From the NCBI RefSeq assembly GCF_001425085.1, contig NZ_LMDN01000001.1:342206-406205 (forward strand): a stretch of DNA of 64,000 bases, given 5' to 3'. Below, in pieces: positions 47,944 to 56,003 of the stretch. Positions within the stretch are counted from its first letter, which is position 1. Each line of letters starts with the position of its first letter. The position numbers and the translations under genes were made by a program. The DNA comes from Leifsonia sp. Root4. GTDB lineage: Bacteria; Actinomycetota; Actinomycetes; Actinomycetales; Microbacteriaceae. The notes beneath the pieces were generated by a model. The model searched no databases, had not been told where the DNA came from, and saw only the letters and a program-made list of their open reading frames with translations.

Positions 47944-48741
47944 TTAGTGTTCTTCTGCGACCGCGAGCTGGATGTAGACCGCGGTAAGTAGGGCAAAGAC
48001 GTAGGCCTGGAGCACGGCAACCAGAATCTCGAACAGCGTGAACGCGAGTCCGAATGCGAGGGAGCCGACACCGAGGATTGACCACAGCCCACCGGCTGTG
48101 AAGAAGAAGAACTGCGTTGCCGCGAAGAACAGCACCAGCAGCAGGTGGCCGACCATCATGTTCATCAGAAGACGAAGGCTGAGGGTGATCGGGCGAATGA
48201 TGAAGGTCGAGATGAACTCGATCGGCGTCACGATGATGTACACCGGCAGCGGAACGCCGGCGGGGAACAGCGAGTTCTTGAAGAACTTGCCCGGGCTCTT
48301 CTTGATGCCGGCGTAGATGAACGTCACGTAGGCGACAATCGCCAGCACGAGCGGAACGCCGATCACGGCGGTTCCGGCGATGTTGAGGCCGGGGATGATT
48401 CCCGTCAGGTTCATGAACAGGATCATGAAGAAGATGGTCGTCAGGATCGGCAGGAAGCGCTTGGCGTCCTTACGACCCAGCAGGTCCTCGGCGATGTTGA
48501 CGCGGACGAGGTCCAGGCCCATCTCGATGAGGCTCTGGAATCGGCCGGGGACGATCTTCATCTTGCGCGTGCCGAGCCAGAACAGCAGCAGCAGCACGCC
48601 CACCGCGAGGAACTGCACCAGAATGATGCGGTTCATCTCGAAGGGCGTACCGGCGAAGAAGATCGCTTCCGGGAAGAATTCGTCGATGGACGGAGCGTGG
48701 AAGCCGCCATCATCGGTTGAGGATGTGACCAGCAGGTTCAC
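47944..48741 (-). CDS. atpB: F1Fo ATP synthase subunit a
   Basis: A 265-residue membrane subunit with the essential Arg in ITLSLRLLMNMMVGHLLL and the motif MNLTGIIPGLNIAGTAVIG. It forms the proton channel with the c-ring. The annotated GTG 48741 is about 20 bases from the only good Shine-Dalgarno (aggag); a CTG at 48756, in frame and 6 bases after aggag, would add MLATA to the start and may be the true initiation codon. Confidence 0.93.
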   Translation of the reverse strand: MNLLVTSSTDDGGFHAPSIDEFFPEAIFFAGTPFEMNRIILVQFLAVGVLLLLFWLGTRKMKIVPGRFQSLIEMGLDLVRVNIAEDLLGRKDAKRFLPILTTIFFMILFMNLTGIIPGLNIAGTAVIGVPLVLAIVAYVTFIYAGIKKSPGKFFKNSLFPAGVPLPVYIIVTPIEFISTFIIRPITLSLRLLMNMMVGHLLLVLFFAATQFFFFTAGGLWSILGVGSLAFGLAFTLFEILVAVLQAYVFALLTAVYIQLAVAEEH

Positions 48742-48873
48742 AGCGGTAGCTAGCAGCGCTATCTCCTGTTTCGGGGCGGGGAGCTCTGCTCTCGCGGCGA
48801 CGAACGATGGGAACGGATTTCAGACACGATCAAGCCGCGTAGAAAGCCGGGGGAACTGCACTCACTCTAGCAA

Positions 48874-48903
48874 GATATACGGCTGAGACCGAATCGAGAT
48901 CAA
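48874..48903 (-). promoter_or_regulatory. Candidate promoter of the atp operon
   Basis: On the minus strand TTGATC (48898-48903) and TATATC (48874-48879) are separated by 18 bases, a good match to a housekeeping -35/-10 pair. It lies about 130 bases upstream of atpB and downstream of the atpI stop. Confidence 0.55.
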
Positions 48904-48915
48904 GGGTTCTGGCAA

Positions 48916-49431
48916 TTAGTTGTTGTCTGACTTATTCTCGGCGGCCGGTGCGTCCGAGGACTGGTTCGGCAGCACGACATCACTCACGTACGGCATGCGT
49001 GATTTGAGCATGACCATGACGTCGACGATGAGCGATCCGATGACGCCGGCGATCAGGGAGAGGAACAGTACGACCGGGTTGATCCAGCTCTGGTCCTTGA
49101 GCACGATCACAACGACGAGGAAGACGATGAACTTCAGCAGCCAGCCTCCGAGCACGATGCCGAAGAAGGCGCCGACGAACAGATCGGAGCCGCTGAAGCG
49201 GTTCGCCAACAGGATCGTGGCGGCGGTGACACCCATGAAGATCACGGCGAGTGCGGTGCCGATCAGCGCACTGATGAGCCCGACTCCGCCATCGACGATC
49301 CAGCCGATGAGCCCGCCGACCACCGCGATCGCGAGCGCAACCACACCGCCGAGCACGAGGGCGCGGCGCAGCACGGGGTTCGACGACGGCGTGTTGTTGG
49401 CGGGCTGGCTGGCTGGCGTTGTGCCGGTCAT
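48916..49431 (-). CDS. AtpI-like membrane protein
   Basis: A 171-residue protein with four hydrophobic segments (VLGGVVALAIAVVGGLIGWI, GLISALIGTALAVIFMGVTA, and two later) and a polar Asp/Asn-rich tail. Position directly before atpB and the topology identify it as the ATP synthase protein I counterpart, thought to help c-ring assembly. Sequence similarity is weak, as always for this family. ATG 49431 overlaps the stop of the wecA-like gene. Confidence 0.75.
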   Translation of the reverse strand: MTGTTPASQPANNTPSSNPVLRRALVLGGVVALAIAVVGGLIGWIVDGGVGLISALIGTALAVIFMGVTAATILLANRFSGSDLFVGAFFGIVLGGWLLKFIVFLVVVIVLKDQSWINPVVLFLSLIAGVIGSLIVDVMVMLKSRMPYVSDVVLPNQSSDAPAAENKSDNN

Positions 49432-50684
49432 GATGCTTCCTTGGGGATCGGGGGTGTGGCGATGGCATCGAGTACTTCTGACGCCTCGTCGAGCGGGTCA
49501 AGCGATGCGGATGCCGCGGCATCCGGAGAATTGGCCGGCGCGGCCTGGCTGGCCACCTCGAGCGCCTTGCGCTTGCTGAGGGGCGCCAGGGTGACGACGG
49601 CGCAGACGACGAGGCCGACCACGATGAAACCGGTCGCGTACATCGTCGACAGGCCGAAGTAGACGGGCAGCACGAAGTAGAGCAGGCAACCGATGGAGGC
49701 GACGGCCGTCCAGCCGTAGAAGATCAGCACGGCGTGCAAGTGCGAGTGGCCCATGTCGAGCAGACGATGGTGCAGGTGCTTCCGGTCGGCGCTGAACGGC
49801 GACTTGCCCGCGCGCAGCCGGCGGAAGACGGCGAGGCTGAAGTCCAGCAGCGGGATCAGCAACACGGCGAACGGCAGGATGATCGGAATGAACGCCGGCA
49901 ACAGCTCGGATCCGGCGAGCGAGGCCGGGCTGATCTGCGCGGTGACGGCGATGGCGGATGTCGCCATCAGCAGGCCGATCAGCAGCGCGCCGGCATCCCC
50001 CATGAAGAGACGTGCCGGATGCCAGTTCAGCGGCAGGAAGCCGACGCAGGCCCCGACGAGCAGGGCGGCGATGAGGGAGGCGAGGTTGAAGTAGTTGCTC
50101 GGCGATGTCTGCTGCACCAGCAGGTAGGTGTACAGGAAGAACGCACCGTTGCCGATCAGGGCGACGCCCGCGACGAGGCCGTCGAGGCCGTCGATGAAGT
50201 TGATCGCGTTCATGACCAGGACGATCGCGAAGACCGTCATGAGCAGCGAGATCCAGGACGAGCCGATGGCCGTCACGCCGCCGAGAGGCAGCGAGTAGAC
50301 CTGCACGCCCTTCCACGCGATGAGTCCGGCCGCCAGGAACTGGCCGGCGAGCTTGGTCATCCAGTCGAGGTCCCAGATGTCGTCTGCGACTCCGATCAGC
50401 ACGATGAGCAGCGCGGCCCCGAGGATCGCGAAGATCTGTTCCGGGTTGTCGAAGATGATCTTGAGCGGTGGGAACTGAGCGGAGATCAGCCAGGCGACCA
50501 GGAAGGCCATGACGATGCCGAGGAACATGGCGATGCCGCCGAGGCGCGGGGTCGGACGCGTGTGCACATCCCTGGCGCGGATCTTCGGGTAGAGCTTGTA
50601 GCGGTGCGCCAGACGGTAGACCAGCAGCGAGAGGCCGAAGGTGACCAGCGCCGAGATCAGCGAGAGCACCACGAATAGCGTCAC
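49428..50684 (-). CDS. WecA/TagO-type MraY-family glycosyl-1-P transferase
   Basis: A 418-residue polytopic enzyme (about 11 helices) with RPTPRLGGIAMFLGI, the catalytic GVADDIWDLDW, NAINFIDGLDGLVAG, FLPLNWHPARLFMGDAGAL and HLHHRLLDMGHS. It transfers a sugar 1-phosphate from a UDP-sugar (usually GlcNAc) to undecaprenyl phosphate and starts cell-wall polymer synthesis. The C-terminal 60 residues are Ala/Asp-rich and disordered. GTG 50684 overlaps the sua5 stop (GTGA). Confidence 0.92.
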   Translation of the reverse strand: MTLFVVLSLISALVTFGLSLLVYRLAHRYKLYPKIRARDVHTRPTPRLGGIAMFLGIVMAFLVAWLISAQFPPLKIIFDNPEQIFAILGAALLIVLIGVADDIWDLDWMTKLAGQFLAAGLIAWKGVQVYSLPLGGVTAIGSSWISLLMTVFAIVLVMNAINFIDGLDGLVAGVALIGNGAFFLYTYLLVQQTSPSNYFNLASLIAALLVGACVGFLPLNWHPARLFMGDAGALLIGLLMATSAIAVTAQISPASLAGSELLPAFIPIILPFAVLLIPLLDFSLAVFRRLRAGKSPFSADRKHLHHRLLDMGHSHLHAVLIFYGWTAVASIGCLLYFVLPVYFGLSTMYATGFIVVGLVVCAVVTLAPLSKRKALEVASQAAPANSPDAAASASLDPLDEASEVLDAIATPPIPKEAS

Positions 50685-51493
50685 GCGCTCGGCTCCCGGG
50701 CCTCGGGGGTCACGGTCTCGTCAGCAGGCGAACTGACCTCGGGGGTCACGGTCTCGTCAGCAGGCGAACTGACCTCGGGCGCCTGGGGCGCTTCGGCGTC
50801 CGCGCCGGCGAGGAGGTCGCCGACGACGGCCTGGATCTGTTCACGGGAGATGACACCTGCGCGCACGATGCGCAGCAGTCCGCCGGGCTCGCCGAGGTGG
50901 GTGGCGTCGACGATCGTCGAGGAGGTGTCGCCGGCGCGTTCCCCGATGGCGTCATAGTCGACGCCGGCCGTCCCACCGTCGAGGTACACGTCGACTCGGT
51001 CTTCGAGCATCGCTGCGGCGCCCGCCGCGTCGGTCGCGGCCGGCAGGCCGGTGAGGTTTGCGGAGGAGACGGCGAGCGGGCCGGTCTCGCTGAGCAGTTC
51101 GAGAGCAATGGGGTTGCGCGGCATCCGTAGCGCGACCGTGCCGCGGGTCTCGCCGAGATCCCAGCTGAGGGATGGCTGCGCGCGCAGGATCACGGTGAGG
51201 CCGCCGGGCCAGAACACGTCGACGAGGTCTCGTACGGCCTGCGGCACCTCGGCGGCCAGGGCGTCGAGCGTTGCGACGCCGGGGATGAGCACGGGCGGCG
51301 GCGAGCTGCGCTCGCGGCCCTTGGCGTCCAGGAGTCGCTGCACGGCGTCGCGGTTGAAGGCGTCGGCGGCAAGGCCGTACACCGTGTCGGTGGGCATGAC
51401 GACGAGCGCGCCACGGCCGATCGCCGAGCGCGCCAGCCGCATTCCGGACATGAGTTCGGTGTCGACCGAGCAGTCGTAGATGTGTGGAGCCAT
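50681..51493 (-). CDS. L-threonylcarbamoyladenylate synthase (Sua5/YwlC)
   Basis: A 270-residue protein with the YrdC domain: GALVVMPTDTVYGLAADAFN, KGRERSSPPPVLIP, FWPGGLTVIL, LRMPRNPIA and VSSANLTG. It makes threonylcarbamoyl-AMP for the t6A37 tRNA modification. The C-terminal 50 residues contain a duplicated segment EVSSPADETVTP. ATG 51493 is chosen because it starts the family-like sequence; longer forms read through repeats. It is the usual neighbour of prmC, from which it is separated here by 3.5 kb. Confidence 0.93.
   Translation of the reverse strand: MAPHIYDCSVDTELMSGMRLARSAIGRGALVVMPTDTVYGLAADAFNRDAVQRLLDAKGRERSSPPPVLIPGVATLDALAAEVPQAVRDLVDVFWPGGLTVILRAQPSLSWDLGETRGTVALRMPRNPIALELLSETGPLAVSSANLTGLPAATDAAGAAAMLEDRVDVYLDGGTAGVDYDAIGERAGDTSSTIVDATHLGEPGGLLRIVRAGVISREQIQAVVGDLLAGADAEAPQAPEVSSPADETVTPEVSSPADETVTPEAREPSA
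50702..50773. repeat. 36-base perfect tandem duplication inside sua5
   Basis: The 36-base unit with the core gtcacggtctcgtcagcagg occurs twice back to back. It keeps the reading frame and duplicates twelve residues of the disordered Sua5 tail. Confidence 0.9.
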
Positions 51494-51848
51494 TTCCGAT
51501 GATTCTACTGCAGGCTTTCTGAACAGATCTGGCACGCCCGGCCGCGGCTGCGAAGTGGGCTCAACCATCGGGGTTCCCGTTGATTGAGCCTGTCGAAATC
51601 CGTCACGGCGGGTTTCGACAGGCTCAACCAGCGGGGTGGGCTCAACCAGCGCGACGCGCAGCGTCGCGAAAGGCGGCAGCCCCCACCAAGGAAATCCCAC
51701 GAACCGCAACCGCTGCTTGCCGGGGTTTCGACAAGGTCAACCATCGGCGTGTGCTCGACCCGCGGGACGGGGTTTCGACAGGCTCAACCATCGGCGTGTG
51801 CTCGACCCGCGGGACGGGGTTTCGACAAGCTCAACCAGCGGGGCGGGC
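51494..51848. repeat. Repeat cluster between drrB-like and sua5
   Basis: Apart from the sua5 promoter this gap is made of repeats. ttgattgagcctgtcgaaat (from 51579) faces gtttcgacaggctcaaccag (51611-51630), giving a stem of about 20 pairs. A plus-strand hairpin element follows at 51651-51703 (gcgacgc/gcgtcgc stem, then gaaaggcggcagccc). Then a 47-base unit containing ccatcggcgtgtgctcgacc is repeated in tandem (51737 and 51784), ending with another tttcgacaagctcaaccagc. Confidence 0.85.
51502..51507 (-). promoter_or_regulatory. Near-leaderless -10 hexamer TAGAAT
   Basis: On the minus strand TAGAAT ends 8 bases before ATG 51493 of sua5. Confidence 0.45.
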
Positions 51849-52640
51849 TCAGCTGCGGGCGGTCCTGTGCCCGAACAGGATCGCGCCCCAGGTGATCGAG
51901 AAGGCGAGGATCAGCCCGCACCACCCGAGCGCCAGCCAGACGGAGTCGCCGATGGGCGTTCCGAGCAGGAGCCCTCTGATCGTCTCGATGATGGGCGTGA
52001 TCGGCTGGTTCTGCGCGACCCACTGCAGCCAGCTCGGCAGCGTGTCCACCGGAACGAAGGCGCTGGAGAGGTAGGGCAGGAAGAGCAGGATGAAGCCGTA
52101 GCCGCTTGCGGCCTCCGGGCTCGACGCTGCGAGTCCGATGGCGGCGAAGAGCCACGTGATGGCGAGGATGTACACGGCGACGACGGCCAGCGCCGCGAGC
52201 CAATCCGTGAACGAGGCGGTCGGGCGGAACCCGACGAGCAGGGCGACGATCACCACGACGGCGGTGGCGAAGAGGTTCCGCACGACGCTCGCGATGACGT
52301 GACCGGCCAGCACGGCTCCGGCAGGGATCGGCATGGTGCGGAAGCGGTCGATGATGCCCGTGGTCATGTCGTTGGAGACGTCGACGGCGACGGATGCCGC
52401 ACCGAATCCGGCACAGAGCAGGATGATGCCGGGTACGACGTAGTTCACGTAGGAACCGTCGCTGGCCAGTGCACCGCCGAAGACGAAGGTGAACAGCAAC
52501 ATCAGCATCGTCGGCAACACGATGGCCATCACCAACACGTCGGCGTTGCGCACGGAGTGCAGCAGGCTGCGCTTGATGAACGTGGCCTCTGCGACGAACG
52601 GGCGCAGTCGTCTGGGCGTGGTCAGTGGTTCGAGGATCAT
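51849..52640 (-). CDS. ABC-2 type permease (DrrB-like)
   Basis: A 263-residue membrane protein with six helices and the family pattern FIKRSLLHSVRNADVLVMAI, then TTGIIDRFRTMPIPAGAVL and the later SAFVPVDTLPSWLQW. It pairs with the ATP-binding gene whose stop overlaps its ATG 52640 (ATGA). The pair is an exporter of the daunorubicin-resistance type; the substrate is unknown. Confidence 0.9.
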   Translation of the reverse strand: MILEPLTTPRRLRPFVAEATFIKRSLLHSVRNADVLVMAIVLPTMLMLLFTFVFGGALASDGSYVNYVVPGIILLCAGFGAASVAVDVSNDMTTGIIDRFRTMPIPAGAVLAGHVIASVVRNLFATAVVVIVALLVGFRPTASFTDWLAALAVVAVYILAITWLFAAIGLAASSPEAASGYGFILLFLPYLSSAFVPVDTLPSWLQWVAQNQPITPIIETIRGLLLGTPIGDSVWLALGWCGLILAFSITWGAILFGHRTARS

Positions 52641-53599
52641 CGCAGTGCCTTTCCGGTGAGAGTGTCTACGGTCGCCCGCCGCGCCTCTGAATCGCCCGGC
52701 GTGGTCGGTGTGTTCGGCGCGATTGGGTTCTCGGCCGTGCCGGGGTCGGTGAGCGCCAGGAAGACGTCGTCGAGACTGGGCCGACGCAGGCTGATCACTC
52801 CGCGAAGGCCGAGGCGATCGATCTCATCGATCGCGGCACGGACGCCGGGCACACTTCCATCGCTCGGCACGCTGAACAGCAGGGCACCGAGCTCATCGTG
52901 GAGCTCGACGCTCTCCCCACCGACCCGGGCTTTGAGCTGGGCAGCGGTTCCGGATGCCACGACGCGACCGCCGTTCAGAACGGCGATGTCGTCGGCGAGC
53001 ACATCCGCCTCCTCGAGGTACTGGGTGGTCAGGAACACCGTGCTGCCGTTGGCCGCCAGCGAACGGATCACACCCCAGAGCTGCTGCCGGCTCCTCGCGT
53101 CGAGGCCGGTGGTCGGCTCGTCGAGGAAGAGCACGGGGCGCGTGACGATGAGGCTGATGGCGAGGTCGAGGCGACGTCGCATTCCGCCCGAGTAGCTCTT
53201 GACCGGCCGACGCGCGGCCGGGCTCAGCTCGAGGCTCTCCAGCAGCTCGCCCGCTCGCACGCGGGCCTCACGGGAGCCGAGGCCGAGCAACCTCCCCATC
53301 ATGCGCAGGTTCTCCTCGCCGCTGAGCACACCGTCGACGGCGGCGGATTGCCCCGTCACCGCGATGCGGCTGCGCACCTGCTTCGGCTCGCTGCCGACAT
53401 CGACCCCGTCGACCCGCGCCGTGCCGGCATCCGCTCGTTCCAGGGTCGTCAGAATGTTGATCGTCGTCGTCTTTCCCGCCCCGTTGGGCCCGAGCAGCGC
53501 GAAGATCGTGCCGCGCGGCACGGCGAGGTCGAGGTGACTGAGCACCTCTGTCTTTCCGTACCGTTTCGTGAGGCCGGCTGCCTCGATCGCGAGGTTCAT
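52637..53599 (-). CDS. ABC transporter ATP-binding protein (DrrA-like)
   Basis: A 320-residue nucleotide-binding protein: Walker A GPNGAGKTT, signature YSGGMRRRLDLA, Walker B PVLFLDEPTTGLD, H-loop TTQYLEEAD. The C-terminal 90 residues are the DrrA-type extension (VISLRRPSLDDVFLAL). It drives the ABC-2 permease. The start is ATG 53599 with gaagg upstream. A divergent TetR gene probably represses it. Confidence 0.93.
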   Translation of the reverse strand: MNLAIEAAGLTKRYGKTEVLSHLDLAVPRGTIFALLGPNGAGKTTTINILTTLERADAGTARVDGVDVGSEPKQVRSRIAVTGQSAAVDGVLSGEENLRMMGRLLGLGSREARVRAGELLESLELSPAARRPVKSYSGGMRRRLDLAISLIVTRPVLFLDEPTTGLDARSRQQLWGVIRSLAANGSTVFLTTQYLEEADVLADDIAVLNGGRVVASGTAAQLKARVGGESVELHDELGALLFSVPSDGSVPGVRAAIDEIDRLGLRGVISLRRPSLDDVFLALTDPGTAENPIAPNTPTTPGDSEARRATVDTLTGKALR

Positions 53600-53642
53600 G
53601 ACGAATACCCTTCTGTGTACATGCCAAACTGTTTATGACATC

Positions 53643-53668
53643 AACTGTTGTTTAACTAATACACAGTT
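53643..53668. promoter_or_regulatory. Candidate TetR operator in the divergent gap
   Basis: aactgt (53643-53648) and acagtt (53663-53668) are inverted half-sites around an A/T-rich centre ttgtttaactaatac; another aactgt lies at 53627. The low-GC patch lies between drrA-like and tetR, where both promoters are expected. Confidence 0.5.
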
Positions 53669-53730
53669 CTAGACTGGTCGTCAACACCTCGTGCGATTTC
53701 GCCGGGTGGCGTACGTCACGATCGGGAACA

Positions 53731-54696
53731 ATGAGCCAGCAGCCACGCACAGAGCCCGAACTCCCCCGCGCCGTCGCGCTCGCCTGGGGCGTCGCCGCGC
53801 ATCCGCAGCGTGGCCCGAAGCGCGAGCTCAGCATCGAGCGCATCGTCGATGTGGCGATCGACATCGCCGATGCTGAGGGTCTCGCCGCCGTGTCGATGAG
53901 CAGGGTCGCCGGTGTGCTCGGCTTCACGACCATGTCGCTCTACCGCTACGTGACGAGCAAGGACGACCTGATCCTGCTCATGCAGGAGGCCGCCGGCGAG
54001 CGCCCGATCCCGCCGGAACCGGGCGCGGACAACTGGCGCGACGGCGTGCGCGGCTGGCTGATCGCGTTGCTCGACGTGTACACGGAGCACCCGTGGATCA
54101 TTGACATCCCGATCTCCGGGGCGCCGATCACGCCGAACAGTCTCGCGATGGTCGACTGGTTCCTGCGCGAGGTCCGCTCCCTGCCGCTCAGCGACGGCGA
54201 GAAGATGGCAACGCTCATGCTGCTGACGAGCTACGCGCGGGCAGTCGCCGGACAGAACCGTGACATCGCCGCGGCGACGGCCGCGGCCGCCGATCCCGCT
54301 GATGTGAGCGGCGCGAACTTCTACGAACTGCTCGTTGAGCTGGTCACGCCGGAGCGCTTCCCTTATCTGAGTCCCCTGCTCACCGCCGGCGTCTACACGG
54401 GCGTCCCGGGCGAGGAGGACGAGGGCGACGACTTCGAGTTCGGGCGGGAGCGGATCCTCGACGGGATCGCGGCGCACGTCGCGCTCGTCGAGCGAGCGTC
54501 GGGCGACAGGGAAGCGGTCGACGCCGACGCCACCAGGAGCAGCGACGCCTCCACCGACGCGGTGATCGCCAGGGACAAGGCAGTTCGCGAGGCGGCGAAG
54601 GCTCGGCGAGAAGCCGAAAAGAGGCTGCGGGAGGCGCTCAAGCACGAACGCGACGTCACCAAACAAGCCGTCGAACGCGCGGCGCGGGCGAAGTAG
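53731..54696 (+). CDS. TetR-family regulator with coiled-coil tail
   Basis: A 321-residue protein, long for TetR. The helix-turn-helix (EGLAAVSMSRVAGVLGFTTM, SLYRYVTSKDDL) is at about 50-85 and the ligand domain ends near 260. The extra C-terminal 50 residues are highly charged (REAAKARREAEKRLREALKH) and should form a coiled coil. Divergence from the DrrAB-like genes indicates it controls that exporter. Confidence 0.9.
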   Translation: MSQQPRTEPELPRAVALAWGVAAHPQRGPKRELSIERIVDVAIDIADAEGLAAVSMSRVAGVLGFTTMSLYRYVTSKDDLILLMQEAAGERPIPPEPGADNWRDGVRGWLIALLDVYTEHPWIIDIPISGAPITPNSLAMVDWFLREVRSLPLSDGEKMATLMLLTSYARAVAGQNRDIAAATAAAADPADVSGANFYELLVELVTPERFPYLSPLLTAGVYTGVPGEEDEGDDFEFGRERILDGIAAHVALVERASGDREAVDADATRSSDASTDAVIARDKAVREAAKARREAEKRLREALKHERDVTKQAVERAARAK

Positions 54697-54718
54697 CGCG
54701 CCGAGGCCGCGCAGACTC

Positions 54719-54960
54719 CGTTGATTGAGCCTGCCGAGATCGGGCCGTGGGAGCGGGTTTCGACAAGCTCAACCAACGGGACGGGGTTTCGACAAGCTCA
54801 ACCAACGGGACGGGGTTTCGACAAGCTCAACCAACGGGACGGGGTTTCCGGGGTTTCGACAAGCTCAACCAACGGGACGGGGTTTCGACAAGCTCAAGCA
54901 GCGGGACGGGGTTTCGACAGGCTCAACCAACGGGGTGACGGTGTTGCTGGCTCAACCAGC
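54719..54960. repeat. 29-base tandem array of the tttcgacaagctcaa repeat
   Basis: Six copies of a 29-base unit (tttcgacaagctcaaccaac plus gggacgggg) start at 54758, 54787, 54816, 54854, 54883 and 54912. Spacing is exactly 29 except for a 9-base stutter (54845) before the fourth copy. An inverted copy, ttgattgagcctgccgag, opens the array at 54721. It fills the gap between the convergent tetR and prmC. The units are contiguous with no unique spacers. Confidence 0.9.
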
Positions 54961-54968
54961 GGACGGCG

Positions 54969-55850
54969 TCAGCGCAGCGCGGTCGTCGCGCGGTCGCGGG
55001 TCGTGAAGTCCCGGTGCGAGGCGACGGCGCGCCAGCCGTCGGCGGTGAGCAGCGCGGCGATCTCCGCCGCCTGCAGCTCGCCGTGCTCGATCACGAGGGT
55101 TCCGCCCGCGTGCAGCAGACGCATCGCGGTCGTGGAGACGTGGCGAACGACGTCGAGTCCGTCCGCTCCGCCGTAGAGGGCGTGCTCGGGGTCGAACAGC
55201 CGCACCTCGGGGTCGCGCGGGATGGCGTCCTGGGGAATGTACGGCGGGTTCGAGATGACGACACTCACCGTGCCGTCCAGTTCGTGCAGCGCATCGGCGA
55301 GGTCGGCGAACTGCAGCGTGGCATTGTCGGCGTCCGTCTCACGGAAGTTGCGGCTGGTCCAGACGAATGCCTCCGGGGAGTTCTCGACCGCCCAGATGCG
55401 TGCGCGCGGCACCTCGGTCGCCATCGCCAGCGCGATCGCGCCGCTGCCGGTTCCGAGGTCGACCCCGATCGGGCTGGGGGCGGCCGCGGCGTGCAGCGCG
55501 TCGATCGCGAGCTGGGCGACCTGTTCGGTCTCCGGACGCGGCACGAACACCCCGGGGCCGACGGCCAGCTCGAGTGAGCGGAACGGCGCCAGACCGGTGA
55601 TGTGCTGCAGCGGCTCGCGAGCGGCACGCCGTTCGACCATCTCCTCGACCGTCTCGGCCTGCGCCGCGCTCAGAGTGGAGTCGGTGACGATGCGCGCCTG
55701 CAGCTGCCCACGGGAGAGATCCAGCACGTGTCCGATCAGCAGCTCCGCGTCGATCTGGGCGTCGAGGATCCCCGCGGCGCCGAGCCGGGCCGCCGCGGTG
55801 TCGCGCAGCTCTCTGAGGGAACGGGCGGCGTCATTATCGGAAACATTCAC
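54969..55850 (-). CDS. prmC: Peptide chain release factor N5-glutamine methyltransferase
   Basis: A 293-residue SAM-dependent enzyme. Helical N-terminal domain, then VGPGVFVPRPETEQVAQLAI, SAM motif GVDLGTGSGAIALAMA, and catalytic NPPYIP (Asn201). It methylates the Gln of the GGQ motif in release factors, here PrfA 3 kb away. GTG 55850 lies 7 bases after TACATT. Confidence 0.95.
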   Translation of the reverse strand: MNVSDNDAARSLRELRDTAAARLGAAGILDAQIDAELLIGHVLDLSRGQLQARIVTDSTLSAAQAETVEEMVERRAAREPLQHITGLAPFRSLELAVGPGVFVPRPETEQVAQLAIDALHAAAAPSPIGVDLGTGSGAIALAMATEVPRARIWAVENSPEAFVWTSRNFRETDADNATLQFADLADALHELDGTVSVVISNPPYIPQDAIPRDPEVRLFDPEHALYGGADGLDVVRHVSTTAMRLLHAGGTLVIEHGELQAAEIAALLTADGWRAVASHRDFTTRDRATTALR

Positions 55851-55857
55851 GTTAGGG

Positions 55858-55863
55858 AATGTA
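55858..55863 (-). promoter_or_regulatory. Leaderless-type -10 hexamer TACATT
   Basis: On the minus strand TACATT ends 7 bases before GTG 55850 of prmC, which shows prmC now has its own promoter although it is usually in the prfA operon. Confidence 0.5.
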
Positions 55864-56003
55864 ACGCACTCGCCTGTGTTGACTGAGAGGCCTAGTGTTG
55901 ATCGCGCTGTGCCGACAACGGTTCAGCGCTCCGCAACTCCCCGTTCTCCCGTGGTTTCTCCCCCGTGCTCTCCCCGTCGAATCTGCACCGAAAGGCCCAG
56001 CTC

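Noticed and set aside
51494-51709. 72-residue N-terminal extension of Sua5
   Set aside because: It translates the tttcgacaggctcaa repeats (product LVEPVETRRDGFRQAQ-like), a known kind of false extension; a promoter hexamer lies inside it.
54719-54960. Possible CRISPR array
   Set aside because: Units are directly adjacent with no unique spacers, and no cas gene is present.
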